In this document: piece by piece, positions 19,564-30,124 of the stretch
How positions within the stretch are numbered: position 1 is the stretch's first letter
How the letters are laid out: each line of letters opens with the position of its first letter
NCBI RefSeq assembly: GCF_963678635.1
Contig: NC_087069.1
Coordinates: 21,779,138 to 21,843,137 of the forward strand
Length of the DNA: 64,000 nucleotides
Direction: 5' to 3'
From: Symsagittifera roscoffensis
Taxonomy: Eukaryota > Xenacoelomorpha > Acoela > Convolutidae
Notes under the pieces: model-generated
What the model was told of the DNA's origin: nothing
The model's input: the letters and a program-made list of their open reading frames with translations, nothing else
The model's database searches: none
Program-made: the position numbers and the translations under genes

Positions 19564-20631
19564 ATCAAAAACCTATCAAAAATTGCTACCCAACAGTCAC
19601 AAAGTCAGTCTTCACCGACATCATCCCAAGATAACCCAACAACACCTTCAACTACCCAAAATCCTCAAACATCTACACGAATTTCCTTTCAAGATAACCC
19701 ATACACTTTTGAAGAACGACACGCTCGTTTATCTGAACCACTAGAACCAGTTCAACGACAAGCACCTTTGAGTGAACCAACATATAACCTATACCCAACA
19801 CTACCACAAGAACTAAGTAGAATACGAAATCTTAGTCAAAACCAAAACACAACAGAAATAAATAGACAAATTATACATCCTCGACGAAATAGAAATTTTC
19901 AAACTCCCCGAGTTCACTTTGAAATACCTCAATCACCATCACAAAGCACTCCAGAAAACCCCACTGGTATCTTACCAGAAACCCCTACACTTCTTTCACA
20001 ACGAAGTACTTCAAGCCTACCCTCAGATTATTTAGGTTCAACACCAACATCTGAACAAATACGTGAAAATCCCTTTAATCCCCCAAACCAAACATCACGA
20101 CTACCATATTGGACAACACATTCATTCACACAAGGTGAACCAAATTTAATCAATGACCCAATAGATATTTCTTCAGATACAACATCCTCATCACTACCAG
20201 AAACATTATCACTACCATCAACACCATCAATTAGTCAAGTTTCACCGACGCCTTTTAACTTAAATTTTCCAAATAATCTCGACGCAAGATATCGAGAACA
20301 ATCATCAACAAATATCCCTTTAAGACTAGATTGGAATACATTTACAGCACCTCCACCATTATTTGGACAACATTTAGAAAGTAATCGCCTTCACAACTGG
20401 GCACTCAATAGACTACAATACCAACAAGATATTCACGACGATATCCGTGATCACAATATCCAAATACTCCAACAAAACAGTTTACAATTAAAGTTTGAAA
20501 TCACAGTTAAATTAAACAACATTACTCAACATCCCTACCCATTAAATCCACCAAACATAACAGCTCAATCACTACCACCACCATTTATAACAACTGAAGT
20601 AATATATAAATACGACAGATATACCAAATAG
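19564..20631 (+). CDS. Pro/Ser/Thr/Gln-rich ORF before env
   Basis: Open from the codon after a TAG at 19561 to the stop at 20631 (356 codons), with no ATG near its start, so its first exon may be supplied by splicing. It is low-complexity and rich in Pro, Ser, Thr, Gln and Asn, with a more ordered C-terminal 90 residues (LRLDWNTFTAPPPLFGQHLE, then a charged segment that may be helical). It ends 50 bases before the env ATG. Unknown function. Confidence 0.5.
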   Translation: MKNLSKIATQQSQSQSSPTSSQDNPTTPSTTQNPQTSTRISFQDNPYTFEERHARLSEPLEPVQRQAPLSEPTYNLYPTLPQELSRIRNLSQNQNTTEINRQIIHPRRNRNFQTPRVHFEIPQSPSQSTPENPTGILPETPTLLSQRSTSSLPSDYLGSTPTSEQIRENPFNPPNQTSRLPYWTTHSFTQGEPNLINDPIDISSDTTSSSLPETLSLPSTPSISQVSPTPFNLNFPNNLDARYREQSSTNIPLRLDWNTFTAPPPLFGQHLESNRLHNWALNRLQYQQDIHDDIRDHNIQILQQNSLQLKFEITVKLNNITQHPYPLNPPNITAQSLPPPFITTEVIYKYDRYTK

Positions 20632-20681
20632 ACAATTGGTTACATCACATTTTATAACCCATACTCAGGATTATCATACAC

Positions 20682-22187
20682 ATGTATATTCTAAAATTAT
20701 TAATTTTTCTCCAACTCCTTTTTCTAGTACTCTCAAATCAAAACATAAATCCCTCCTCCCGCACAGGACCCCAAGATTTATTAGTAACACATTACGATTG
20801 TGAAGAAAACGAACAAAAAACACTACACAAGTATGCAATAAATCAAGTATCACAATGCGAAACGGAACCCCGAGCTATCGAAACTACAAATGTAATAGCA
20901 ACACTCTACTCAAAAGCCCGAGCAACAACAGTTACAGGATATAAATTCACAGCAACATTTTCCGAAAAGAAAGTACATTGTTCACAAGTCTCAAACGGAA
21001 ACAAAAACCGACTTGACCATGAATCATTCTACCAGAGTAATATCGAACGACTTTTACACCTAAATCCCGAAGATTGTAAAAACGAGTTACTTAGACTAAA
21101 TATCACACAAAATAAAAACTCAGATAGAAAGTTAGTATACTTTCAAGTTTTTTCAGACTCTGTACATCAAGCAGAACTTGAAAGATACCAAGGACATACA
21201 AAACTAGATGAAAAATACCCATACAACGGCGCACACGGACGATTAACCTATGACATACACGACAAACACTGGATACCACACATTGGTATAAATAACCCAT
21301 CAAACTGCAAAGCAGACACAAAAAATAAAGGATACCAAGAGATAATGTTTTTCGAATGGAAAATACAACTCGAAAAAATACAACTCACACGAGATTTATC
21401 AGACAACACAATGATCTATCAAGGAATCAGATTACCTTGTAAAAATGATCAAGTTTATTGCGACCCTACAACACGAACACAAGCAACAATTGTTTGGTTC
21501 CCCGAAGACACATGTACAACATTTCAAGTAGCAAAAATACACGCTCGTATGATAAAATTTCACGAAAATTTTTTTATACAATCAATACCATATGAACAAG
21601 TAAATCCATTACGAAAAATAAGTTCTGATTTTCGAAACATTCAAAATATAGAAAATAAATTAACACGTTTTCAAGTATATCAAGAAACAGAACTTGCATG
21701 TAAATATAAAAACCCACTTCACAAAAGACAATACTCCGAAATATTAGTTGAATACGAAAAAGGATTCGACATGACCACTGGAAAAATAAAAGTCGACCCA
21801 TACGCCACAAGTCATCCTCAAAATGAAGGAACATCATATATACCAGTTCACTTTCAAAAAAGCACAGGTCAAACTGGTGGACATCTAAAACCCCAAGACG
21901 CTCAAAGCACACGTTTACAAGAACTATCACTAATGAATAGTACATATTTTGGTAATATCCACTATGATATTCACTTAGACATGAAACTAGACTATACGAT
22001 TCAAGAAATGTCACTCTCCGAATTAGAAACACTACACCAACTATGCGAATTAGAAAGAACACAAATATTACAATCACTTGCACTAGCAGTATTAAAAATA
22101 CCCTACGCAGGATATTTACTATCAGGAAATAGATCAAATTTTTTAGACTATGAAGGAAAAATTTTATGGTTTTTATACTTGTACTAA
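20682..22187 (+). CDS. env: Env-like glycoprotein, N-terminal part
   Basis: 501 codons. It starts with a clear signal peptide (MYILKLLIFLQLLFLVLS). The ectodomain has a dozen or so cysteines, including an early Asp-Cys pair region, and several N-glycosylation sequons. The spacing of Cys and aromatic residues reminds me of the glycoproteins of chuviruses and of chuvirus-like env genes in some arthropod retroelements; that is an impression, not a search result. The frame ends just after 22150, where homologous reading passes to the next ORF. Likely role: host-membrane attachment and fusion. The copy is broken. Confidence 0.65.
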   Translation: MYILKLLIFLQLLFLVLSNQNINPSSRTGPQDLLVTHYDCEENEQKTLHKYAINQVSQCETEPRAIETTNVIATLYSKARATTVTGYKFTATFSEKKVHCSQVSNGNKNRLDHESFYQSNIERLLHLNPEDCKNELLRLNITQNKNSDRKLVYFQVFSDSVHQAELERYQGHTKLDEKYPYNGAHGRLTYDIHDKHWIPHIGINNPSNCKADTKNKGYQEIMFFEWKIQLEKIQLTRDLSDNTMIYQGIRLPCKNDQVYCDPTTRTQATIVWFPEDTCTTFQVAKIHARMIKFHENFFIQSIPYEQVNPLRKISSDFRNIQNIENKLTRFQVYQETELACKYKNPLHKRQYSEILVEYEKGFDMTTGKIKVDPYATSHPQNEGTSYIPVHFQKSTGQTGGHLKPQDAQSTRLQELSLMNSTYFGNIHYDIHLDMKLDYTIQEMSLSELETLHQLCELERTQILQSLALAVLKIPYAGYLLSGNRSNFLDYEGKILWFLYLY

Positions 22188-23289
22188 AAAAGTATCACCA
22201 CTATACGTTTTTGAAGATAAACGATGCTATAAAAGAATCCCTATCTTTTATAAGAATAAAGTACATTTCGTTGACACACTTTCACGAAGAACCTATTTCT
22301 GGGATACCGCAGTCCCATGTGGATCAGAAAATAGCCACAATGTAGTACAACTAAACCCTGATGAAGATAAATATTACCTTCTCACCCGATATCCCACATT
22401 AATGCAATCACTCAAAAAATTTTCACCAGAAAGCATTCGCGCTATTACTCGAAACCCAAATATAGACTTACAATCAATAGGAATATATTCAAAATCAGAT
22501 ATTCAACATCACATTAGAACACAACAATTCCAAGAATTATTAACACAAATGGACACTATACAAAGACAATCAATTGACCAAAACTTACGCAAACTTGCAG
22601 AAACCGCAGGATTTGCCGACATCTATACGCAAGACTATAGCGGATATTTTAAAGATATTAAAGATTATATATATCTAAACGGTGAAAAATACCGTCCCCA
22701 AGATATATCACCCATCAATATTTTTAGCTTTGTAACACTCAAAAATGAAATTCTTGATTTTCTAGGATGGCCCTACTACATCTTAGAAAAATTGACTATT
22801 TTATACGCAATGTTTAACTTTATTGGATTTCTTTTTTCACTTTTAAAAGGAATCTACAACACATGTGCTATACACACACAAGTAAACAGACAAGCAAGTG
22901 TAGCACGCATACTATTTGCAGGATTTTTTGGAATCTTTTCTACATCTATAAACAAAATTCTTTTAGACGCACAAATAAAAGAATACAACACAAAAATAGC
23001 AAAACGACAGAACACATACGACGAAGAACATAACAATGTAGACACAACGCCAACAGCACCGCAGTTACCACCCCTACCCCATAACCATCCACTATCCCTA
23101 GTCCCACGAAATTTTCGAAATTTAGCAATAACACATAATCCAAATTTTCGACCTACCATATCACAAAGTCCCATCCAACATATAATGACACACCAGTCAC
23201 AAGATGAAAATACTTATGAACAAATTATTGAAAAACCCCATACCACCGCTTTTCAGTCTCAAAATAATAATTTTTTTAGCCCACGATGA
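22150..23289 (+). CDS. env: Env-like glycoprotein, C-terminal part
   Basis: 379 codons overlapping the previous ORF by 38 bases in another frame. It starts with an ectodomain stretch containing Cys residues (CTKKVSPLYVFEDKRCYKR, then VPC), followed by a helical region. A long hydrophobic segment comes at about residues 212-240 (ILEKLTILYAMFNFIGFLF), with a second near 258-275 (ARILFAGFFGIFSTSI). The tail is Pro/His/Gln-rich. The missing signal peptide and its presence upstream argue that the two ORFs are one gene split by a frame change. The stop TGA overlaps the next ATG. Confidence 0.6.
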   Translation: MKEKFYGFYTCTKKVSPLYVFEDKRCYKRIPIFYKNKVHFVDTLSRRTYFWDTAVPCGSENSHNVVQLNPDEDKYYLLTRYPTLMQSLKKFSPESIRAITRNPNIDLQSIGIYSKSDIQHHIRTQQFQELLTQMDTIQRQSIDQNLRKLAETAGFADIYTQDYSGYFKDIKDYIYLNGEKYRPQDISPINIFSFVTLKNEILDFLGWPYYILEKLTILYAMFNFIGFLFSLLKGIYNTCAIHTQVNRQASVARILFAGFFGIFSTSINKILLDAQIKEYNTKIAKRQNTYDEEHNNVDTTPTAPQLPPLPHNHPLSLVPRNFRNLAITHNPNFRPTISQSPIQHIMTHQSQDENTYEQIIEKPHTTAFQSQNNNFFSPR

Positions 23290-25094
23290 GCCGACAACTT
23301 GGATCCCTACACCGATCAAATTCCCACCCAACCAACCTCACCACTCCAATCCCAATAATACCACTTTTTGCTTTTCCGCCACCCGATTTCCCAACCAGTA
23401 ATGTAACTTCAGGCATGAATTCCGATACTAATTCACACATCTCAGTTTTATACTCCATCTCACAACTCAATAACCCGAATATTGAAACCCCCGATGAATT
23501 TGCCGACTCTGAACCATCTCCATCCAATAATTTTCACACCAATTCCTCAAATTTTTCCCAACCTCCTTTTCAACCCATACTACCAAATAACCCTGTCCCA
23601 ACCAATTCTACACCCTCTTATGCTTCCCAAGTCACTCCAACCTACTCCTCACTTCATTCAGACCAATCATCTCATTCTCCAGACACCCCCCGAATCTCCC
23701 CAGAACTAGATAATTTTATTACCCTACAACAACAACCCTACCACTTTAACACCCCCACCATAAACCAAATTTCATCCACAATAGATTCATCCAACCCTCC
23801 TACTCCTACACCCTCTTCAATTTATACTGAATCATTAGCACCATCATCCACATCTACTGAATCTTCACTCAGCACTAATAGAGCTTACCGCACTTTTAAA
23901 AGAAAGTTCCCCAACCATCCTTTCCCAGCAAAACCAGGAACAGCCCGTGAATATAACAACCATCCAAAACACACTAACACAAAAGAATTTTTAGCTATCA
24001 CCTTACCCTCATTTCCACAATACACCTTAAACACCCCTCACGACACTAACGAAACACGCAGCGTTGTAGACGAATACGTTTTAATGCCTACTCTTTCTTG
24101 GACCTCCTATTATCATTTTACTAATCCCCTTTGCTTACCTTTATCTAACACTCACATCGATATAGAACGAAATAAGGACATGCTATATCGACTCACTACA
24201 CCACTAACACCTAGACAATTTACTTACATTGGATATAAAAAATCACTAAAAACACACACTGCACCCCGAGCTAATGAATATACACTAGAATATTACGATC
24301 ATAACATCATCAGATTTAACCAAGATCAATTCTTAGACGATGATCGCTTCGCTAATCCGCAAATCACCGAGAAATTTTTCATTAAAACACCATATGTATT
24401 TACACTAAATATCTTCGATCGCAAGTTTGACCACATTATTTCAGAAGCACTAACAGACACGCAAGCCTACGAAAGTTTTAAAGAACGCTTCCAAATATTT
24501 TCACTAACCTTTCATTTCCTTGCACCACATGAAAGAGATTTGCACTGCTGACACGATATTATGTTGCGCACTAAACAAACTCACACATATACATATTATC
24601 GTTTCATCCAAAATCACTTTGACCTACACACTCCCTCCAGACAACCACACCATCGTTTTCAATTCATCAATTCCAAATACACCTCACCATTCTTTCTTAA
24701 CTTCACATATTGCATTAAAGATACTAACCTTCATGGTATTCTTCGAAATTATGATCCCATAACACAAATGTATATTTTTTGTCCCATCACCAAGACCTTC
24801 AACGCCGAAGAATCCCGACCCTTCCTTATCCCACACGAATTTGTTCAACCTATAGAAATCCCCATTTTAGAATTCATCCACAACACTAAATTCAATCACA
24901 AATTATATAATCTAATCCAAAACACACCTTATGAGTTTGCAGTTGGCACTGAAGAACTAACCACCATTAAAGCACTTCAATTGCTTTGGCCACTGCTTCA
25001 AACTAAAAATATCATCCGCATCTTAGCTAAACTACTAACAACTTCCGATCTCTTCCATGACATCTTCCCCCACGGTTTCTTCCCCGACGACTAA
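23286..25094 (+). CDS. Post-env ORF, interrupted by one TGA
   Basis: A 603-codon frame that begins at an ATG sharing four bases with the env stop (ATGA at 23286-23289). The first 200 codons are Pro/Ser/Thr/Asn-rich and disordered. The rest looks globular, with many Phe/Tyr/His residues and short acidic stretches (FLDDDRFANP). A single in-frame TGA at 24549-24551 splits it, and open reading resumes for 180 codons. Third-position A/C bias continues across the stop, favouring one gene with a nonsense change over two genes. Unrecognised. Extra genes 3' of env are unusual for Ty3/Gypsy elements. Confidence 0.55.
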
Positions 25095-25097
25095 CAG

Positions 25098-25176
25098 GTA
25101 AGTATGAATTATACATATTACTAACTAATTAAAAGAGAATTAGAAACTCACCATTCTTTATCCATGTTTTCTTTAG
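25098..25176 (+). other. Candidate 79-bp spliceosomal intron
   Basis: Donor CAG|GTAAGTAT (full U1 complementarity), branch-point TACTAAC at 25119-25125, then a pyrimidine-rich tract and TTTTCTTTAG|A acceptor. It begins three bases after the TAA of the post-env ORF. The length is typical of invertebrate small introns. Its presence suggests the 3' RNA of the element is spliced, or that this part was taken from a spliced gene. Confidence 0.55.
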
Positions 25177-26696
25177 AATTTTAGCCTTCATCCGACAATC
25201 ATCTAAAAAATTCACAAAAGAAAAATAAAAAATCGAAAACTTCTTCAAACTGTTTAAAATTCTATTAATCTTTTGCACCAACAAATTAAATAAATTTAAT
25301 ACCAATGCAGTAATTTAATTTATACATTTTTTCCCCACAAGCAGTAAATCTAATTATGATGAAAATTTGTAACTTAATTTTTCCCAACAAATAGCAGTAA
25401 AATTAGAAACTGTATGTAGTAAATTGATAAAACGAAAATGCAGTACTAACCTTTTGATATTTCCATTCATTCGCACAGAAATTCTATCCACACTCGCACA
25501 GCTCGCCCACGAAGAATTGTTTAAAATAAGGAATTTCAGTTTCAAGCTTTCACACTCAACAACTCTAACACAAGATAACACGTTTCAAACTTTCCTTTAA
25601 CCCGGTTGGAAAGGAATTATCCACTAAACAACAATAACCAACGCAGCTTACTAAACACCACAAATCATAGAATAACAGCATGACTAAGAAAAGGAAACCA
25701 ACGGTACCCAAACCGGATTAACCCAGTTTAAAACTGGATAATTTATTCTTTTGAAGACTATTATAAAGTCTAAGAAAGAAATAATAAAACACAAAAAAGT
25801 CGAAAGACAAACCCATACCACAAACAATTTGATTTTTGAAAAAAGGACACAACCAACAAGACATAAGAAAAACCACAACAAACCCAACATAAAACGTTGT
25901 CACATAACAGGACCTCTCACAAAAACCGCATGCAATCATACTCCCACTCCTGGCCTAACCCACCAGGAAGGACGTCCTGAGCATGCTCTATAGCCGGCCT
26001 AACCCACCGCGCTACATCCACGCTTTGTGACACACACTCCTATTTTTAATAAGAGCTACTCAAGGGTGAGTAACTCTTCAAAATAACTGAACTAAAACAA
26101 AAAGCTTTTGTGGAAACAACTAACTAAAATCATAATTAAAAAATATTAAACTAATAAAAGTTTTATAAAATGTAAATTACATTATGCAATACATAGATCA
26201 GAATACAACACCAAGGACGAACATCCAAAGACAAAACGACCCCACTGCACTCGAGAAAGAATGGCCAACTACAATCGATATGCCGCTCACAATCACAACT
26301 CAAAGGATTTAGAGTACGACTTGACTTCGCAGAAAAGGACTTCATTGAACTAGACCAATGACCACCTCGATGTTCAAGTATACGTACAGATCCAAGTAAC
26401 CAGGCATCCCCTCCATGCACAATCTCCACGCCATTCCCAGACAAGATCAAACACAAAAGAAGTTCTCTACGAGAAACAGGAAAACCTGACATAGCCAACC
26501 ATTCTGAAATCAGATTTGAGTTTGTTGCGAAAGCACAGTCGTTGTCGCAAGAAGACACAACGTTTGATGTCCCTAATTCCAGCATCCTGGAACTTCTCTA
26601 ACAAGAGAAAACGGAAAAGAAATATGATGTTCGCCAAATACCAACGTCCATCATCCATCCTTCGAATTGCAGAAAAACTATTCTAAAAAACTCTGT
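25177..26696 (+). other. 3' region of copy B before the LTR
   Basis: 1.5 kb without a convincing gene. An 80-codon Lys/Thr-rich ORF (25751-25993) and an open stretch of about 70 codons ending near 26600 may be coding or exons of a spliced accessory gene. The longer ORF on the opposite strand (26163-26585) has no support. AATAAA-like signals are scattered. Confidence 0.35.
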
Positions 26697-26710
26697 AAAA
26701 CCCGGATGGG
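26697..26710 (+). promoter_or_regulatory. Purine-rich tract before the 3' LTR
   Basis: AAAACCCGGATGGG directly abuts the LTR start. It is at the place of the polypurine tract that primes plus-strand DNA, but is short and interrupted by pyrimidines, so a weak match. Confidence 0.35.
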
Positions 26711-27120
26711 TGGAACCTGATCTAAACTACATTTTATGATTGGATAAATAAGATATTTTACCAATGTAAAGTATTTAATATTAACCAATCATGATCCATC
26801 TGACTAACAATCCACTTATTTGTAAGTGCTGAAATTACTTGTAATTTCAGCACCAGAGAGATTTGAATTTAACTTAGAAATTAGTTGAACTCTCCCGAGT
26901 ACTTCAGCAGCCGCAATAAACCAGCATACCCTAGATCTATTGAGCCTAGCAGAGACTAGTTAAACAACCTGAGACTAGATAGTATAAGAGTAAGATTAGG
27001 ATCGGTATTAGACTAAGAAGTTGCACGAATCTATCCGGCCGAAAATAAGATAGCGTGACGAGCAGACGGTGTACCCTATCCGAAATTACTCTATGAGTTA
27101 TACACTTCGTTCCTAACTCA
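26711..27120 (+). repeat. 3' LTR of copy B
   Basis: 410 bp, TGGAACCTGATC to CTAACTCA, followed by ATCT (27121-27124), the right half of the target duplication. The hairpin at 26826-26853 is intact. Confidence 0.95.
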
Positions 27121-27124
27121 ATCT

Positions 27125-28447
27125 GCATTACATCGCAAAGCAGCCTGTACAAGATCAGATAAAAATGCCTGTTTAGCTAGCCGTATAGTTAATAAAAATG
27201 CGACGCAGATACTTTTGCCAAAATAATGTCTTTTTAAAAATTCAGAAGGGCTCAAAAATCAACTAAATTGACCTAAAAAACATCAATAAAATTTTATCCA
27301 TTTATTTTGAGATACCCCCTAGACCAGCGCCTGTATATATATGAAATTTATAGATGAAGTTAGTTTCTGTTCAGCCTCAACTCAATGCGATAAGTTATGA
27401 TATTTTGAATTGTCTACAAAAATGTTCAGGTTGAGGAGAGTTGTGCAAATGCCTATATTCCGCAGTTGCTAAAAAAACGTGAAAGCTTATGAAAAGAAGA
27501 ATTTTTCGAATTATGGTAAAAATGTTGGCAATTCATTTGGAAACCCTGAACTCAAATGTTATTTTGAGTTTTTCCGACGTTTAAACGATCGTCATTTTTG
27601 TCATAGGAATATATTGCAACTAAGTGCGTTTGGGACCTGATTTTTTTTTCAATCAGTTCTTTTTATCAAACCGTGAAGTAAAAAAATCGATACTATTTTT
27701 TAAAAAAAAGTATTTTTTCAAGACTGCGGCCGGAATATTCTGTGCTACTTGCACAGTAACCAGGATGACCAAAAATACTAGTCATAAAATTTCCATATAC
27801 AGAAAAATGCAAGTCATACACTGTCCATACAATTCCATACGTACAGAAAATTGCATGAAAGGGTTATGACTAGTATTTTTTCATTTGTGGAAATTGTATA
27901 ACTAGCATTTTTCCATAAATTAAAAATATTGATTTTTCACATTTTAATTTCTCAAATTTTTTTGGTTGTGTTCGTAAACGAACACAAATGACATAAACCT
28001 TGATTACTCAAACGTTGTAACCAACGGTTTGGCCGACTCACATTAAAAATGCATTGGAAACAGCCTGATATGTGTTACTTTTGTCTCAGACAAATAATAT
28101 AACGAAAGTAATGAACTTTTAAATTTTAGCAAAAAATTTAAAAGATGATTATTTCTAAAATTTGAATTTTTAAATTGCCAGACATTGATCAAGTCATACG
28201 AAAACTTGTCATACAAAAGAAAAAGGAGCTTTAAGCGTTTTTGAAAAAAGTTATGAAGACAAAAAGAAAATAATCCAATACTAGTATATCCAGGACTACA
28301 ATATACACACAAAAAAATTAAATTTTGCATGCAAAAATTTTTTTTTCAAAAAATGTTTGTTTGAATAGGAAAATCAATTTACGGTTGAAAAAAAACACAA
28401 AACACTTTTGGGGGAAATTTCAAAAACACTTTTAAAAACTTTTTGTC
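27125..28447 (+). other. Intergenic DNA with decayed palindromic repeats
   Basis: No gene seen. At about 27765-27920 there are several diverged pieces of the CTAGTCATACAATTTCC family that forms palindromes at 31550 and 31712, in both orientations. The rest is AT-rich. Confidence 0.5.
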
Positions 28448-28453
28448 GTCGCT

Positions 28454-29119
28454 GTGATCCGGCATGGATCGATAAAACTCCATATCAACAACAAATACAA
28501 CAAAGTACAACAAAAACGACCAAATATGCAACTACACACGGTATCTACGCAACAACTCATGACTGTTTTGGAGGATATATTCGTCATGACACGAATAATA
28601 GCTTTTGAGAGGTATAATTTTATTTGTCGAAAACAAAAGAAAACAGAAAGCTTAGAACAATTTCATGCTGACCTAGTGGAACTAGTTTTACGGGCCGAGT
28701 GCGGCGACCGAGAAAGTTAGTGGGTTAGGGACATGTTTACCGCTCACATGAACAATGCATAAAATGCAGAAGAGTTGTTTGCCCAAATATGTACCCCACA
28801 GAAGGCATATGAAAACGCGATTCGACGTGAAAAAGGAATAGAACAAAGTCGCACAATGAAATCAATCCGATCGGTGTTCAAACATTTACGACCCCAAAAC
28901 AAGAACAAATACATTACACTAATACACTTGGCAGACAAAACCAATAGTACAAACAAAACAATCAACGAGGTCGGGGAGGTTTTTTCGGCCGACAATTTCC
29001 AAGTGGATCACAGAACACAAGGAGTCAGCAATATCAGCAACAACGAAACACAAATTCCAAACAATGTTTCAAGTGTGGAAATCAATATCGTCTCGCAGGG
29101 AGTAAAATGGGCCTATTAG
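28454..29119 (+). pseudogene. gag remnant of the degraded LTR element
   Basis: One frame with in-frame stops at 28718-28720 and near 28760. It carries a Gag-like segment (RKQKKTESLEQFHADLVELV, then EELFAQICTPQKAYENAIRR) typical of the capsid end of Gypsy Gag proteins. Inactive. Confidence 0.6.
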
Positions 29120-29246
29120 ACTACATGCCACGAAATCCGGTTAGATTACCAATACCCCCCCCCCCCCCTCCGAGTATGATAAGGAATTTAAAGTTGCGGC
29201 AATTAATACATTTATAAACAACCTAGAAAATGTCATTCTAAATCAG

Positions 29247-30052
29247 TTGGCCAATCAAAACAAAACACCATGTGACCTGATCAAAAAGCGCGCGGAAAAT
29301 AAAGGGCTATTAGATGCTAAAGCAAACGCTCAATTAACAACTAAACATTCCAAACATTCCGGCAGTGGTCAATTGCTACCCAAAAAAAACTTCAGTCTAA
29401 TTCAAACTCTGCTCAAAATCAGTCAACAATCTCGGATTCAAAAAATCGCAGATTCAATATGACTTCGATCAACGCAATTCAATTCAAAACGATGAGCCGG
29501 AAAGACACAAAAAACTTTGCAGGCGGATTCATTCCAACAGAAATGAAAATCTTGAAACCACGCGGTCGCACAGTTTCGGTTGATTGAAACAGTTTATCCG
29601 ATCGGGAAGTAAGCCTTTCCGACCCGAGATGGCACAAGCGACCACCAACCAAGGACAAACAAATGAAGAAAGCTAAGTCATCACCACAATCGAACTCGAC
29701 CGCACAAGTGACCGACGCTAGAGAATTGATCACAGGATCGAAACATACAAAATTTCCAAAAATAAATTTTGGAAACAGCCCAACGTCAAAACCAACCGTA
29801 ACGGAAAGATGCAGTTCACAAACTATTAAAACACAATCTGGCACAGCCCGATCAGACATAACCAATCAAACAACGACAAACACAGAGGGGGATAAATTGA
29901 CAACAAACTCAACTACAGAGACACAAACAGACAACAATACAGGAAACGATCATCTGATGGAACAGGAGATACTGGTCAGCCGCGTGCACCATTCGGCACT
30001 CACCAACACAGCCAGAAACAGGTGCATATTCAAAACTTATAGAACTAGCTAA
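29247..30052 (+). pseudogene. Low-complexity ORF pieces in the degraded LTR element
   Basis: Open pieces at 29247-29462 and 29663-30052, the second extending upstream to a stop near 29586. Rich in Thr, Lys, Ser and Asn. Probably the remains of the Gag-Pol linker or an accessory region. No motif recognised. Confidence 0.3.
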
Positions 30053-30124
30053 AAGCAAATTTAGTCTAAGACACAAGGGAGTGCAACGAACAGTCGATAA
30101 AATATCGAAAAACGCAAAGAACAA

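Larger units (their letters stand above)
7359..27120 (+). mobile_element. Giant env-bearing Ty3/Gypsy-like retroelement, copy B (complete)
   Basis: Two 410-bp LTRs (TG...CA) flank 18.9 kb of internal DNA, and the 4-bp duplication ATCT lies outside both ends (7355-7358 and 27121-27124). Order: PBS, 77-codon ORF, basic ORF, gag, zinc knuckle, protease, RT, RNase H, integrase, small membrane ORF, Pro/Ser/Thr-rich ORF, env in two frames, a 603-codon frame, an intron-like sequence, a purine-rich tract. RT before RNase H before integrase, YLDD and an integrase with a GPY/F-like tail place it with Ty3/Gypsy. Ordinary members are about 5-8 kb. The sense strand is A-rich and G-poor throughout. Gag and env frame changes and an RT-region duplication make this copy unlikely to be autonomous. 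Confidence 0.93.

Noticed and set aside
21574-22137. 187-codon ORF opposite env
   Set aside because: Antisense shadow, rich in Leu/Val/Phe as expected from the complement of an A-rich strand.
24549-24551. TGA read as selenocysteine in the post-env ORF
   Set aside because: No SECIS-like structure could be recognised by eye; a nonsense mutation is simpler.
26163-26585. 140-codon minus-strand ORF near the 3' LTR
   Set aside because: No signal, motif or conserved copy; opposite to the element's sense strand.
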